Source: Sipunculus nudus (taxonomy: Eukaryota; Annelida; Sipuncula; Golfingiida; Sipunculidae). From it: a stretch of DNA of 64,000 bases. The stretch lies in NCBI GenBank assembly GCA_026874595.1, contig CM049316.1, positions 49,788,695 through 49,852,694 of the forward strand. Direction: 5' to 3'. This document shows, in pieces, positions 23,167 through 35,034 of this stretch. Both the position numbers and the translations under genes were made by a program. The notes beneath the pieces are model-generated. The model did not search any database and was not told where the DNA came from. It worked only from the letters and a program-made list of their open reading frames with translations. How positions within the stretch are numbered: position 1 is the stretch's first letter; each line of letters opens with the position of its first letter.

Positions 23167-24965
23167 TAATAATATAGAATATATTCATGAATGCATTCAT
23201 GAATACATTTTGAAAGTATTTGCACTGGTATTCAAATACTTTCATTTTTACCTGAATTCCTTTTCTTATGCAAGAAATTTTATAATGATTCATATTCATA
23301 TACATTTGCAAAGTACTGCACTATGTCTGGTATTTATTAAGTTTCAGCCAAACAAAGTTCTAGAGAATCCAGAATAAACAAATATCACAAATTTAAATAA
23401 TGATCATAAGTACCTGGTTTTATGGCTTTCATTTATTTTAAAAAAAAAATAAATGTAATATATTCACTTTGGACTACCTTCACATCAATCTATACACTAG
23501 ACATAGCAAGAGTCTTATGACAATTATCAACATTACAGAAATCATAATGAGAACTTGTCTCAGGTCTGATTTTTCAGAAAAAATATCTCAGCTATGTAAC
23601 CATTATATGTGTAAAAAATAACCCAAGGATAAGAATACCCTATAAATTATACAAGGAGAAAACTAGAGATGGGCAAGTTTAATTTTATTAACTGAAATAT
23701 AGGAACCAGTAATAAACATTTTGATTATTCACATAGTCTTGTGACAGCTGTTACAGCCACGTGTCTGAATGTCATAAGTGAAACATATTGACATCTTTTA
23801 TCAGTACTTGTACTTTTCGACATTTATTAACTTTTTTTTAAATTTGAAATAAATATAAATTAACAAGCTGAAACACTTGGAAAAGACCTGAGAATTAAGA
23901 TTTATATTATCAACGGCATCTTTGTCAATCATTAATTTCCTTCATATAATCCCTAATAGTATATAACAATATAATTTTATTATTTCTTTTTCATTTTTAA
24001 AATTGAAAAGAAAAATACCATAGGTGACTCAATGGTGTTACTTGGAATACATTTTCACCAATCCATACAAAATCCATAAAACATCAGTAACTACAAGGTA
24101 ATTCCCTATTACTAGTGTTAGTGTTACTCATCAACTGTCAAATTCCTTTTCTATTGATTATTTTTCAAGTTGTTATTATAGACCTATAAAAATTTATTTA
24201 TTCATTGTTCATTGTTATGCTGTTGGTCTAAACAACTAATAGATGAGCTGGGTTGGACACCTCGATTAGCTGTGGCCAGCAATAAGCTGCCCAGCTGCAA
24301 GTATATGCATCAAGTCAAGCGTGCATAATTGGCATGAAAGGTCAACTTGAGGACATACTGGTGACTGAAGAGGTGGTGGCTAGAGCCTGGGTCTGACATG
24401 GTTTCATAAAAAAATTAATAATAGCTACTATATTTGGCCAATTTCTTTCAGCTTTCTAAACTGAAAAGATGAAATCCTTATGTGAGCATGATATGAAAAT
24501 TATATCAACAGTGCTCTCAGGAAACAAACTTGCCATGGTCAATGTTGGACAAAATTTTAGGTACTAATTTTATATTTATAGTAATAACTTATAAAATTTG
24601 AAAAACTCAGAACTAATTTTGGGTATTCAATTGAATCTTGATTTAATAATGTTGTATCCTTGACAAAAAATCTCTAGGTACAGCATTCCTCTGGTTAAGG
24701 GAGTAAATATATTTCCTGATTTTTTTACAAAGTCCATTATGTTTGGGCCCATAACTTTTTAAAATTAAATAATACTGACTTAATTTCTGGCATGTACATA
24801 GGAACTATATAGAGGAATATTTATGGTAAATATGAAGAAAACCAGATTAGTGGTTTTGAAATTAGGCAGTCCTGAAGTGTGAAAATAGATTTCTAATAAA
24901 AATTGAGGTTTTTCCTTAATATCTTGAAGGAACGAAGTCCTACTGACCCAATTTTGAACCAAAAT
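23167..24965 (+). mobile_element. F1 variant body, 5'-truncated
   Basis: It begins within sequence shared with 25955 and 47098 (attcatgaatgcattcatg) and runs in parallel with those F1 variants through the gctgggttggacacct segment to the common F1 core ending near 24965. Both termini are absent. Confidence 0.65.
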
Positions 24966-25561
24966 GGAAGGTTTTTGTGATGAAAAGTTTGGCTAGAAAT
25001 GCATACACATTCCTTTTTAAGAAATTGGTCAAGTAATCTTGACCTTTAACCGTTGGACTCCGAAAAAGACAGGGTTCTTACTTAGTGGAGAGCCATATAA
25101 AAGTGAAGTTTGAAACCAATATGTCAAATTAAACTGGAGTTATCATCCGGAAACTAATTTGTGAACAGATAACCCCTGTGACCCTGACCTTTGACCCCAA
25201 ATTCATTTATGCTCTCCCCATACTTGCAAGTCAGCTAAATACGAAAGGAATTTAGGATGAAAAGCTTGGCTTAACTAACTGATCGTATGACCTTGAACTT
25301 TGACCTCATGACCCAAAAATCATATAGGTTCCTGCTTTAGTGGTGGGCCATATGTAAGTCAAGTTTGAAATCCATGTGTCAATCCAATCTTGAGTTATCA
25401 TCTGAAAACAATTTGTGTGGACGGACGAACGGATGGACAGACGGACAGACAGACAGGGTGATTACTTAAGGCATCCACTTGTGATCAATAATCACAACAG
25501 GTTTTAGGACACTAGATGTAATCACAGCTGAGAAACTGACATGATTGTCATTTTATAATAA
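24966..25561 (+). mobile_element. Candidate seventh family, 3' part
   Basis: The text carries tgaccctgacctttgacccc and relatives, a gacggacagacagacag microsatellite, then a hairpin TTGTGAT-caata-ATCACAA at 25479-25497. The layout mirrors F1-F6 3' ends, but no matching 5' end was identified. Confidence 0.5.
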
Positions 25562-28500
25562 AACAAGGGACCTATGGGTCACGACGCTCAGCTGTTATAT
25601 ATGATAAAAAAATATTATTTAGAAATGAGGCACATGCTGGTTTTGTGTGGTAATAAATATAAGCTGTATTATGAGTTGTTGTTGTTTAGCTTATGTATGA
25701 TTTTGATAGTACCTTTGGAGACAGGGAAGAGGATTGATTTCATTTATTTTATTAACAAATGGAGTGCTATTGTCACACAGATTTTGACTTGGCCATATAA
25801 CTTATAAGCAGAATATATAATACAAGGGTTTAACTATTAATTAAAAAAAATTACAAATATTGTCCCAAATATTTTTTTTTTTTTAATTAATAAGAGAATC
25901 ATATGATTTTTTAAAATGAAATATAACTGAAATGATTATTAAAATAATATTAAAGAATATATTCATGAATGCATTCATGAATACATTTTGAAAGTATTTG
26001 CACTTGTACTCATATACTTCCATTTTTACCTGAATTCCCATTCTTTATGCAAGAAATTTTATAATGGAGTACATAATCATATTCGTATTTAAATACAATT
26101 AAAAAGTATTCGCACCATGACTGGTATTTATTCAGTTTTCACCAAACAATGATGTTGAGAATCCAGAATATTTAAAATTCACACATTTAAATAATGATCA
26201 TAAGTACCTGGTTTTATGGCTTTTATTTATATTAAAAAATAACTGTAATAAATTCATTTTGGACCAATTTCACATCAATGTACACACTAGACACAGTAGG
26301 AATCTAGATTAATATTATCAACTGCATCTTTGTCTATCAATAATTTCATATGATCCCTAATGATTAGTAATGAATGATATGATTTACTTCTTTATCATTA
26401 AAATTGAACTGAAAAATACCATAGGTGACTGCATGGTGTTATTTGGAATACGTGACATTCTATCCATCGATACAAGATTCTTATATCATCAGTAACTGCA
26501 AGTTAATTTCCTGTTATTATAAACTAACAAATTCCTTTTCTATTTTTCTTTAATTTTTTATTAAAAACTGATAAAAATTTATTAATTTATTGTTTATTGT
26601 TATGTAGTTGGTTAAAACTACTAGATGAGTTGGGTTGGACACCTGGATCAACTGTGGCTGGCCATAAGCTGCCTGGATTCCCCTGTATGCCTCGCCTCAA
26701 GCATGCATAATTTGCTGAAAGTTCAACAAGGTCAACATACAGGTGACTCAAGAGGGGCTGGAGAGAGCCAAAGTCTGACAGGGTCTCATAAAAACATTTA
26801 TAAAAGCTACAATTTTTGGCCAATTTCTTTCAGCTTTCTAAACTTAAAAGCTAAAATCCTTATGTGTGCATGATATGAAAATTATATCAACAGTGCTCAC
26901 AGGAAACAAACGTGCCATGGTCAAAGTTGGGCAAAATTTAAGTTACTAATTTTACATTTATACTAATAACTTATAAAATTTGAAAAATTCATAACTAATT
27001 TTGGGTATTCAATTGAATCTTGATTAAATAATGTTACATCCCTGACAAAAAATCTCTAGCTTCAGCAATCCCCTTGTTAAGGGAGTAAATATATTTCTTG
27101 ATTTTTTACAAAGTGCATTATGTTTGGGCCCATAACTTAAAACAATTACGCAATACTGACATCATTCTGGCATGTGCATAGAGAATGAAAAATATGTATA
27201 TTATTTATGATTAAAGTCAGATCAGTGGTTTTGATATTAGGCAGTCTTGAAGTGTAACAATGGGTTTTTAATGGAAAAATGAAGTTTTTCATTAATATCT
27301 TGAAGGTAATAAGTCCTAGTGACCAAATTCTTGGCATGGTAGGGGATTTTGGAGACATCTAGCTGTATGCCGAATTTAAGGAACTAAGAGCTGAAGCTGG
27401 GGAGCTGAGCTCTTGCAAACTGCATAACACTAGCTTGATGTAAACAATATGTTACATGGTGCTTGAAAACTTGAATTAAATCTACAGTTTTGATCAACTG
27501 GTTTCAAATTTTTGGTGTTAACAGTTGAAAAGGTAACAAAAACATGCTGTGAAAATTAAATCCACAGTACTTACAGGAAAACAAGTGACCCATGGGTCAT
27601 GACGCTCAGCTGCCAAGCATGACCTGTGACATCATGGACTGAGATTCACAACTTCCAGTCAAATTTTGAAGAACCAATTTGCCAATTTGTTGAAAATTTT
27701 CTATGACAACAGAAATATATATCACCTATGTCTGGTTAAAACACAGTGAATTGATGGTCTGAGGAAAATGCATGATTGTTAAGCTATCAGGAACTATTCC
27801 AACAGCTTGCTTGAAACCTGTCAGTCTCAAAAGGAACACCACAAAGGGCAAATATAAGATCAAAATATATAGCAAAAATCAAGGAAATACATGCAAGAAT
27901 TATTGAGAAACAGGTGCTTCTGTATGAATTTTTATTCAATACAAGCCAACTGTACTGCACTTATATAAATGATGGTAATATTTATTCAGAAATATTTGAC
28001 CCAATCCTTTACAAGATTACATAAATATACATCCAACTGCATTCACTTTAACTGTTCTTGAGATAATATGATCAAAAGGAATTAAAAGATGGTTGCCTGG
28101 TGGCCATATTGGACTTCTGACAAGTCTGAAATCAGACAACAAACATTCTCTAAATTGGACCAAACATTAAAGAAAAATTACTGAAACTGCACTGAGTAAA
28201 ATAATTTCTAAGGTGGCTAACTGGCAGACATAATGGATTTCTGACAAGTATGACATTTGATATCCCACATTCTCCAATAAGAGACCAAACTTGGGGCAAA
28301 TTATCCAGTTATAAATGCCCAAAATAATTCAAAAGGCATGTCCAGGCCCTCATATCAGATTTATAGATATGCAATTGTAAAAAGTGTAAGTCCAATATTT
28401 TTTATTATCACTCTGCTTTTCAATGGGGTCAGCAGGGTAGGTAAACTGCCAAACCTGAAAGAAAAGAAATGCAGAAAGCATGACTAAGAGTCTTGAAATA

Positions 28501-30619
28501 AAACAAAAAGCCATCCTAAATCAAGGTACACATCCACATTTTATGAGAACAAACACTTGCTTTTATATGTGGTGATATATATTAAAATATTCAGATATCT
28601 AGGAAACTAAGTTTATTGAGCACTAGGATTCCATAAAATAAACTGCAAAATGTTCCCATCATCTTATAAATCAGTAGCTAAACCTTAATACTATACTCTC
28701 ATAGTCTTTATGCCTGGCTGAAGCATTCTGACAACAGTGTTTTTGTTATGAAGTAACGAGGTACTTATCACTGAGCCTTATCACTTAATAGGCTGATACA
28801 AAAGGGAGTCATATGTCACCAGTGTCACTCACAATTACAGCCACACAGGGAGATGTACCAGCTGGAGTGGGATGGTTATATATACAAGAAAAATAGAGAT
28901 GGTCTATAAAATAAGTAATTGTGAACATCCCTGACCTATGACCTTGGCCTTTTGCCCATATATCAACTGGATTCTTTCTAAATGATGGGTAACTACTGAC
29001 CACTTAATTCTGGTGTAATTACTTGGCAACCAATGGGTGAATAACTTTGACCTGCAACCTTTTACCTGCTGACCAGCTGACCCCAAAATCAATAAGTTAT
29101 TTATTCAAGCAAAAAGACCCATAAATATGAAGTTTGAGTCAAACTGAGTGATGCATAGATGTGGCATATGTGAAAGACTGAAGGTTTGGGTTGAACAGTT
29201 ACACTTGAAATATGCTCACAAGCATTTAGAACAATTAAATATTGTGACCTTGACCTTTGGACCTCAACATCAATAGGCTTCTTCCCTTATTGGTAGGTAA
29301 GCCATATATGACAGATGGAAGGTACAGATTGAAATGTTTGCCTGAAAATGACTCCATGCAAGAAGTGGGTGCTGTGAACTTGACCTTTGACCTCAAAATC
29401 AACAGGTCTTTTCCCCTGTTGGCAGAGAAGCGATATCAGTGCTGGAAGGTTTGGAATGAAAAGTCTAGCTTGAAATGTGTCCACTACCTTTTCAAAGAAG
29501 TGGATCCTGTAACCCTGACCTTTGACCTTGTGACCTCAAAATCTATAGGATTCTTCTCCAACTTAGTAGGTGAGCTATATGTGAAAGATCAAAGAATTGG
29601 GATGAAAGGGTTGGCTTAAAATGCATCCACAGGCTTTTCAAAGAAGAGGCTCCTGTGACCTTTACCTTTGACCTTTTGACCTAAAAAAAATTATGGTTCT
29701 TCCCCTGTTGGTAGGTGAGCTGTATGTGAAAGATGGAAGGTTTGGGATGAAAATTTTGTCTCAAAGAGTTATTTCTGGGGGGGTGCAAACACACCCCATA
29801 ACTTCGAGAATATAGGTCGCAGTGACCTAATTTCAGGTTTGCAAGGAGATCTTTTTATAACCTCTAAGACTGCATAGGGTTCATGGCCCTAGCCCCTACG
29901 GTTACGATTTGTGCCCTGCTAACGGACGGCCGGACGGACAGACGGAAGGACGCGGGACAAAGACCCATCGCTATAGCCCAGCATGACTGAAAGTCAGCTG
30001 AGCTAAAAACGTGCCATGGTCAAAGTTGGGCAAAATTTAAGGTACCAATTTTTTATTTTTATTAATATTTTAAAAAATTTAAAAGATTTTCATCTAATTT
30101 AGGGTATACAATTTAATTTTGATTAATTAAAGTTATATTACTGGAAAAAAGGTCCATAGCTTTAACATGTTTTGTGTTAAGTGATCAAATATCTTTCCTG
30201 ATTTTTTACAAAATGCATTATGTTTGGGTCCATAACTTTTTTAAATTATATAATACAGACATAATTTCTTGAATGTACATAGGAACTATATAGAGGAATA
30301 TTTATGGTAAATATGAGGAAAAACAGATGAGTGGTTTTGATATTAGGCAGTCCTGAAGTGTGAAAATAGGTTTTTAATAAAAAATGGAGGTTTTTCCTTA
30401 ATTTCTCAAAGGAACGAAGTCGAATAGACCCAGTTTTCGGCTTGGTAGGAGATCTTGGGGACACCTAACATTATGCAAAATTTTAGATTCCTAGGTCTTA
30501 CGGTTTCAAAACGTGCCACATCTACGGACGGACGGACGGACGGACGGACCGACGGACGGACGACGGACAATGGACCACGACTATAGCTCAGATGACTTAT
30601 AGTCAGCTGAGCTAAAAAT
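25562..30619 (+). mobile_element. F1 variant, full-length but split by a nested F1
   Basis: The 5' end AACAAGGGACC with GCTCAGCTG begins at 25562. The body parallels the intact variant at 46704-49173. It is interrupted at 27580 by another F1 and resumes at 30010 with acgtgccatggtcaaag, exactly where intact copies continue after ttacaggaaaa. It ends in an ACGG microsatellite and the F1 3' hairpin at about 30585-30619. Confidence 0.8.
27580..30009 (+). mobile_element. F1 element nested inside F1 (about 2.43 kb)
   Basis: The start AACAAGTGACCCATGGGTC plus GCTCAGCTG lies inside an A-rich target of the outer element. The end TCAGCTGAGCTAAAA is at about 30009. The body differs from the reference F1. 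It carries a region at 29040-29760 with repeated tgaccttgacctttgacctc-type phrases and ~180-190-base periodicity, then a short module and a 3' microsatellite. Different cargo between the same ends is notable. Confidence 0.8.
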
Positions 30620-30817
30620 AGAAAAATAGATATTTCTTGGCACCTGCGTAGTATCCCCAGACAATTAATCCCCCCCCCCCCCCATCTTCAGCAGCATATA
30701 CTCAGATATACTGACACTTGGCAAGCGTCCATGGTTCCTGCCATCTTTCAACTTGAGAAACAATATTTTACACCAAATATGGGGGCAAATATGTTGAATC
30801 TCTCTTGAGAAAAGAGC

Positions 30818-31711
30818 CAGGGATGTGCTCAGAAAAATTTGAGTGCCGGGCGGGCGGGCGGGCCGTGCACGTGAAATGGGGGGGGGGGGGGGGGGGGGCA
30901 CGGGATATTTAAAGTTAAACTTTCATTTTTTATAGACCTGATTCGTGATATTTCAGCTGCATGAATAAATCGTTATTAAAACAAAAAAGTGTTATTAATT
31001 TCCAATATGCCGACAGCAATGCCGCTACTGAGAGCAAATTTGATTGTAAAAGTTAAAACACCGTGGTGAACTCATCTGCCAGTTCAGATTCTGTCGGTCA
31101 GGATTTGTTGAATACTTCCATATATCATAATATGGGTATAAGAAAGGACCGAATTCAGTTTTTTGCGCTTAAAACCTGATACCAGACATCATATTCCACT
31201 TTTCTACGGCAGTTTGGCCTCGTTTGGAACTGTGACCTTGCAAATGTATTCAAATATTTACGTCGATCATCAATTATATTCAATCAAACATCGTTACGCG
31301 CGTCATATGATTTCATAGAAGCTGATATCAGCATTAGTCTTTTATACAGATACAAGGTGGCGCTACCATAGCAGCTACGTTCACTTCTTTCGTACCAAAT
31401 TTTATTCATCAACATTCACTTAATACGGCACATTTTGAATAGTACCTTCTATTAAATATTCATTTTGGGCACCACTGGATGTCATCTAGTGTGGAAGACA
31501 TGCACTTAGATATATTCGACACGGGTCACTAATTGTAATACCGGTAAAACACCGCGAGATAAGCCTAAACGCGTGTATTTTTGTTCATGGCTTAAACAAT
31601 TTTATTATATTACTGCCGGGCGGGCATTGATACTTTCCAGTCAAGTGCCGGGCGACAGGAAAGACTGCCGGGCGCACCCGCCCGGCGCCGCCCGGCGTGG
31701 GCACATGCCTG
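30818..31711. mobile_element. TIR DNA transposon, non-autonomous, with 6-bp target duplication
   Basis: It starts CAGGGATGTGCTCA and ends, inverted, CAGGCATGTGCCCA. Just inside both ends are GCCGGGCGG-rich blocks. AAGAGC flanks both sides (30812-30817 and 31712-31717). The related uninterrupted sequence at 32646-32657 reads agaaaagagcatt with one AAGAGC, so this is a true insertion of 894 bp. A G-run lies at 30879-30897. No transposase is visible. The superfamily is unclear; hAT-like ends would predict an 8-bp duplication. Confidence 0.8.
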
Positions 31712-31840
31712 AAGAGCATTTATTTATTTTAGGTAAATGGGAAGGTAGATGGCGCACTTGTCTGGTTTACAGAAAAATTTTCCAAGTTGGATAGACATGC
31801 CAAATTTCAGACCAATACCTTGAACCACTCCAGAGATATA

Positions 31841-32496
31841 GGCCCAGTTTCATTAAACCCACTTAAGCCTGCTATTCTGCGTTTTTTACTTAAGTCACTT
31901 TTGTCGAGCCTTAATTCAGTTTCATTAAAAATAATGTTAGTGACTTAAGTCTCCTAGCGGGCTGAAATGCTAAGCCTGCACCAAGGAGGCTTAACTCCGT
32001 GTTTTATGGGTGTATAGCACATTATATCACTTGCACTCGTTGCATGTAACCATACGGCCATCTGTTGAGCGTGGTACGGTACGTCACAGGCGACAATGAC
32101 ATCACGCCACGTGCCGTTTCCCTGAAAGGTGTCCGTAAACCAAAGAATAGTTCATGGGGGTTGTTGTTCATTTTGTACAGTCAAGTACAGCAATACCACG
32201 ATGTCCAGACCGTTTTTTAAACTATTCATTTAAAAAGTTCCCAGGAATAACACAGGGTTAATTAAAATTCCATGTCACAATCTTCCGGAAAGTGTTTGCG
32301 TCCCCATTTTGGACTTTTTTTAATTCATTATTTCATCAATAGGTGGCATTGAAAAGGGGATTTCCAAGGTTCAGACCGACTTAGCTAAATCGCGTTTAGT
32401 GAAACTGACTTATCTCATGGGCTTACGTTAGCTGACTTGGGAGGGGTTTCGGTAAAATTTGACTTAAGCCATACGCATTCTTAGTGAAACTGGGCC
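31841..32496. mobile_element. TIR DNA transposon, PIF/Harbinger-like, non-autonomous
   Basis: The terminal inverted repeats begin GGCCCAGTTTCATTAA and, from the other end, GGCCCAGTTTCACTAAG. CTTAAGCC/GGCTTAAG follows on each side. The flanks read ATA before and ATG after where the unfilled sequence would be gagatatgaac, fitting a 3-bp duplication with one change. The GGCCC start and 3-bp target suit PIF/Harbinger, but that is inference. It is 656 bp with no transposase. Confidence 0.75.
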
Positions 32497-33638
32497 ATGA
32501 ACAATTTTTACCCAAAGCACATGTACAGATGGATGCCACGCCAAAACAATAACAGATGGCGCCACAAGTCTTGAGTGCAAGATGGAGGACTCTAAGATGT
32601 ATGGATATGCACAATTTTAGGCCAATAGGGCACATCACTCCTCAGAAAAGAGCATTAATTTATTCTACAAAAACGGAAACGGGAAGGTAGGTGGTGCCAC
32701 CTGTCTGGTTTATGAGACAACTTTCCAAGATGGATGGGCATGCCAAATTTCAGACCAATACCTTGAACCACTCTGGAGATATGAGCAATTTCCACCAAAA
32801 GCACATGTACGGATGGACACCACACAATTACGATTGCAGATAGCGCCAACAGTTTGGAATACAAGATGGAGGTATCCAAGATCAATGGACATGCACCAAT
32901 TCAGACCAATCTGTCCCTTATTTTTATACTTATAATGCTCACAGTACTGTAAAGTGGCAATGATGGGTAATGAAAAGGACTGTACACAAGGACAGAAGGT
33001 GGCGCTACCTGTCTTCCACAGAAGACAAAGCTATCCAAGATCTTCGGTCAATTATATTTTTGGACCAATCCATGCATCCCTTTTTAAGAGATTTATGATT
33101 TTGTGTGATTTTCACCATTTATGGCAATATTCAAGGTCAAGGCCACTCTGATAGGAAAGGTCATGACCCCAGTTTAAATAAACATCATCCCATAACCCAT
33201 GTCTATGTATATGCATAATAAGAAAAAAATCTGTCTATTAGTTTTTTGCCTTTTAATGCTCACAGTACTATTAAGTGGCAATGATGGGGGTATTAAACGG
33301 CATGAAAACCAGAAAAGGATAACAGGTGGTGCCACCAATTTCTGGTAAATAACAACACTATCAAAGATCTTTGGTCAAATTGATTTTTGGATCAATCCAG
33401 GAAAGATTTCATGAGATATTTAAGAATTTGTGAGATTTTCCCCCCCAAATTGACCTTTTGAAGGTCAAGGTCACTCTCCTAGTAAAGGTCGTGACCCCAT
33501 TTTAAATAGGCTTTGTCCTCTTTCCCATATCTATGCACATGTTAAGCTTGGTAAACAATATCTCTGCGGTGGCGCAACTGTGCTTAAACCATAGTATCCC
33601 GACTTTGTCTGGGGATACAAATATTTGTTAAAATAAGA

Positions 33639-34683
33639 AACAAGGCCTACAGGCCTATTGCGAACCTGTGCAAAGTTTGGGAGTATGAATGTTTATTTTT
33701 TAAAATTTAATACTGATCCTCTCATGTCCTGCATATCTACCTTAGTCATTATAATTTCAGCCAAATGGACGTTTTGGACCTGCATGTTTCGGACTAGGAC
33801 ATTTTAAAACTAGGATGTATCAGTCAGGATATTTCCAATATGTTCTTTTTGCCAGGGAGGGATATTGGGACAGATGAACGGACAATTTAGCACCATGGTT
33901 TTGGAGAAGAGAATTTTAAAATGTTTTTTAGCTTTTTCCCTATAGAATCTGAGAACAAGTTCCTCTTTTAGCCTTGGTATTGAGTCACACCTACTCATTC
34001 ATCCTGGCAATGGAGGCTCAGCGCACCCCCAGGTCAAGGGTACCTAATGTGCCACATGTAACCGCACCACTTGCTCTTACAGACTGAAACTTACCACTTG
34101 CTCTTACAGACTGAAACTTGACCTGTTGGCAAACCTGAAATGGTTGGCAGTCTGCCCAAGTTATTTACAGATACAGAGCTTAACTTGAACTATTGTAAAA
34201 TCTGACACAGTTGGCAGGTTCTAGAAGCCTAGACAGTGTGTCTAGACACGGTCTAGACTGTATCTGGACACAAGGCAGAGCCAGGTCAGTTGCCATGGTG
34301 ATGTCTTGACTGCACCTGAGTGCACTGATTGACCTCTTGACATGACATGCTGAAACTTGCCATGCTGCCAAATCTGTTTTCAAACACTGAAAGCCTTTTT
34401 CAATTTGCTAAACTGCTTTTTTAAAGCTGCATTTACCCAATCTATTCTTATAAAACTGACAGAACAATACCATAGAACAATTCTTGTAAAGCTTAAAACC
34501 AATCATCTTAACAGTTTCTTAAAGGTTTTTATGCTTTTTCTCTATAAAATCTAAATTAATGCAGATACCCAATAATAAGATACATGTAATTTGGAGCTGC
34601 TAGCTCCGACTGTTTCTGACTTACAGCCATGGACTGTGGACAGACAATGCCGCGCCATTGCATAAGCTCACAGGTTAGCTAAA
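33639..34683 (+). mobile_element. F2 element, short full-length copy (about 1.05 kb)
   Basis: The 5' end is AACAAGGCCTACAGGCCT (hairpin AGGCCT-ac-AGGCCT at 33643-33656) with GCGAACCTGTG at 33660-33670. The 3' end is GCATAAGCTCACAGGTTAGC ending near 34683, the inverse of the 5' motif with one change. It has internal short repeats like those at 5983-6580 and no palindrome module. Confidence 0.8.
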
Positions 34684-35034
34684 TATACAGGTGGCGCCAC
34701 CACTTTTAGGGAACTGACAAAACTAGTCATGGTCGATATTCAAGGCAAGGTTCATGACAATCCATGCATTAATTATCAAGATATTGGAGGTTTTATATCA
34801 ATTTTTTTATTATTCTGGGGGGTAACTTTCAAGCCCCATAGCTCGGAGGATATAGGTCACAGTGACCTAATTTCAGGTTTCAAAGGAGAATTTTGACCTC
34901 CCTGGAAGTTCACTTAGAAGTTTCTAGGACCAGCATTTACAAATTGTGCCCTGTAACAGACAGCTGGACGGACGGACGGACAGCGGGCAAAGCACCATTC
35001 CTATACCTCAGTTGACTTACAGTCAGCTGACCTA
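34684..35034 (+). mobile_element. F1 3' module with terminus
   Basis: One ~350-bp module opens with an exact GGTGGCGCCACC at 34690-34701. An ACGG microsatellite (34967-34980) and a decayed F1 hairpin ending CAGCTGACCTAA follow. The next F1 5' end abuts at 35035. Confidence 0.75.

Larger units (their letters stand above)
30629..33620 (+). mobile_element. F3 element carrying two DNA transposons
   Basis: The 5' end is GATATTTCTTGGCACC then GTATCCCCAGACA, with TA before it (30627-30628). The 3' end is a hairpin GTATCCCGAC-ttt-GTC-tg-GGGATAC then AA at 33620, though here followed by A rather than TA. Remaining F3 modules show the palindrome as GGTGGTGCCACC (32691, 33326) and GGTGGCGCTACC (32999). 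Two foreign elements sit inside. Confidence 0.8.
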
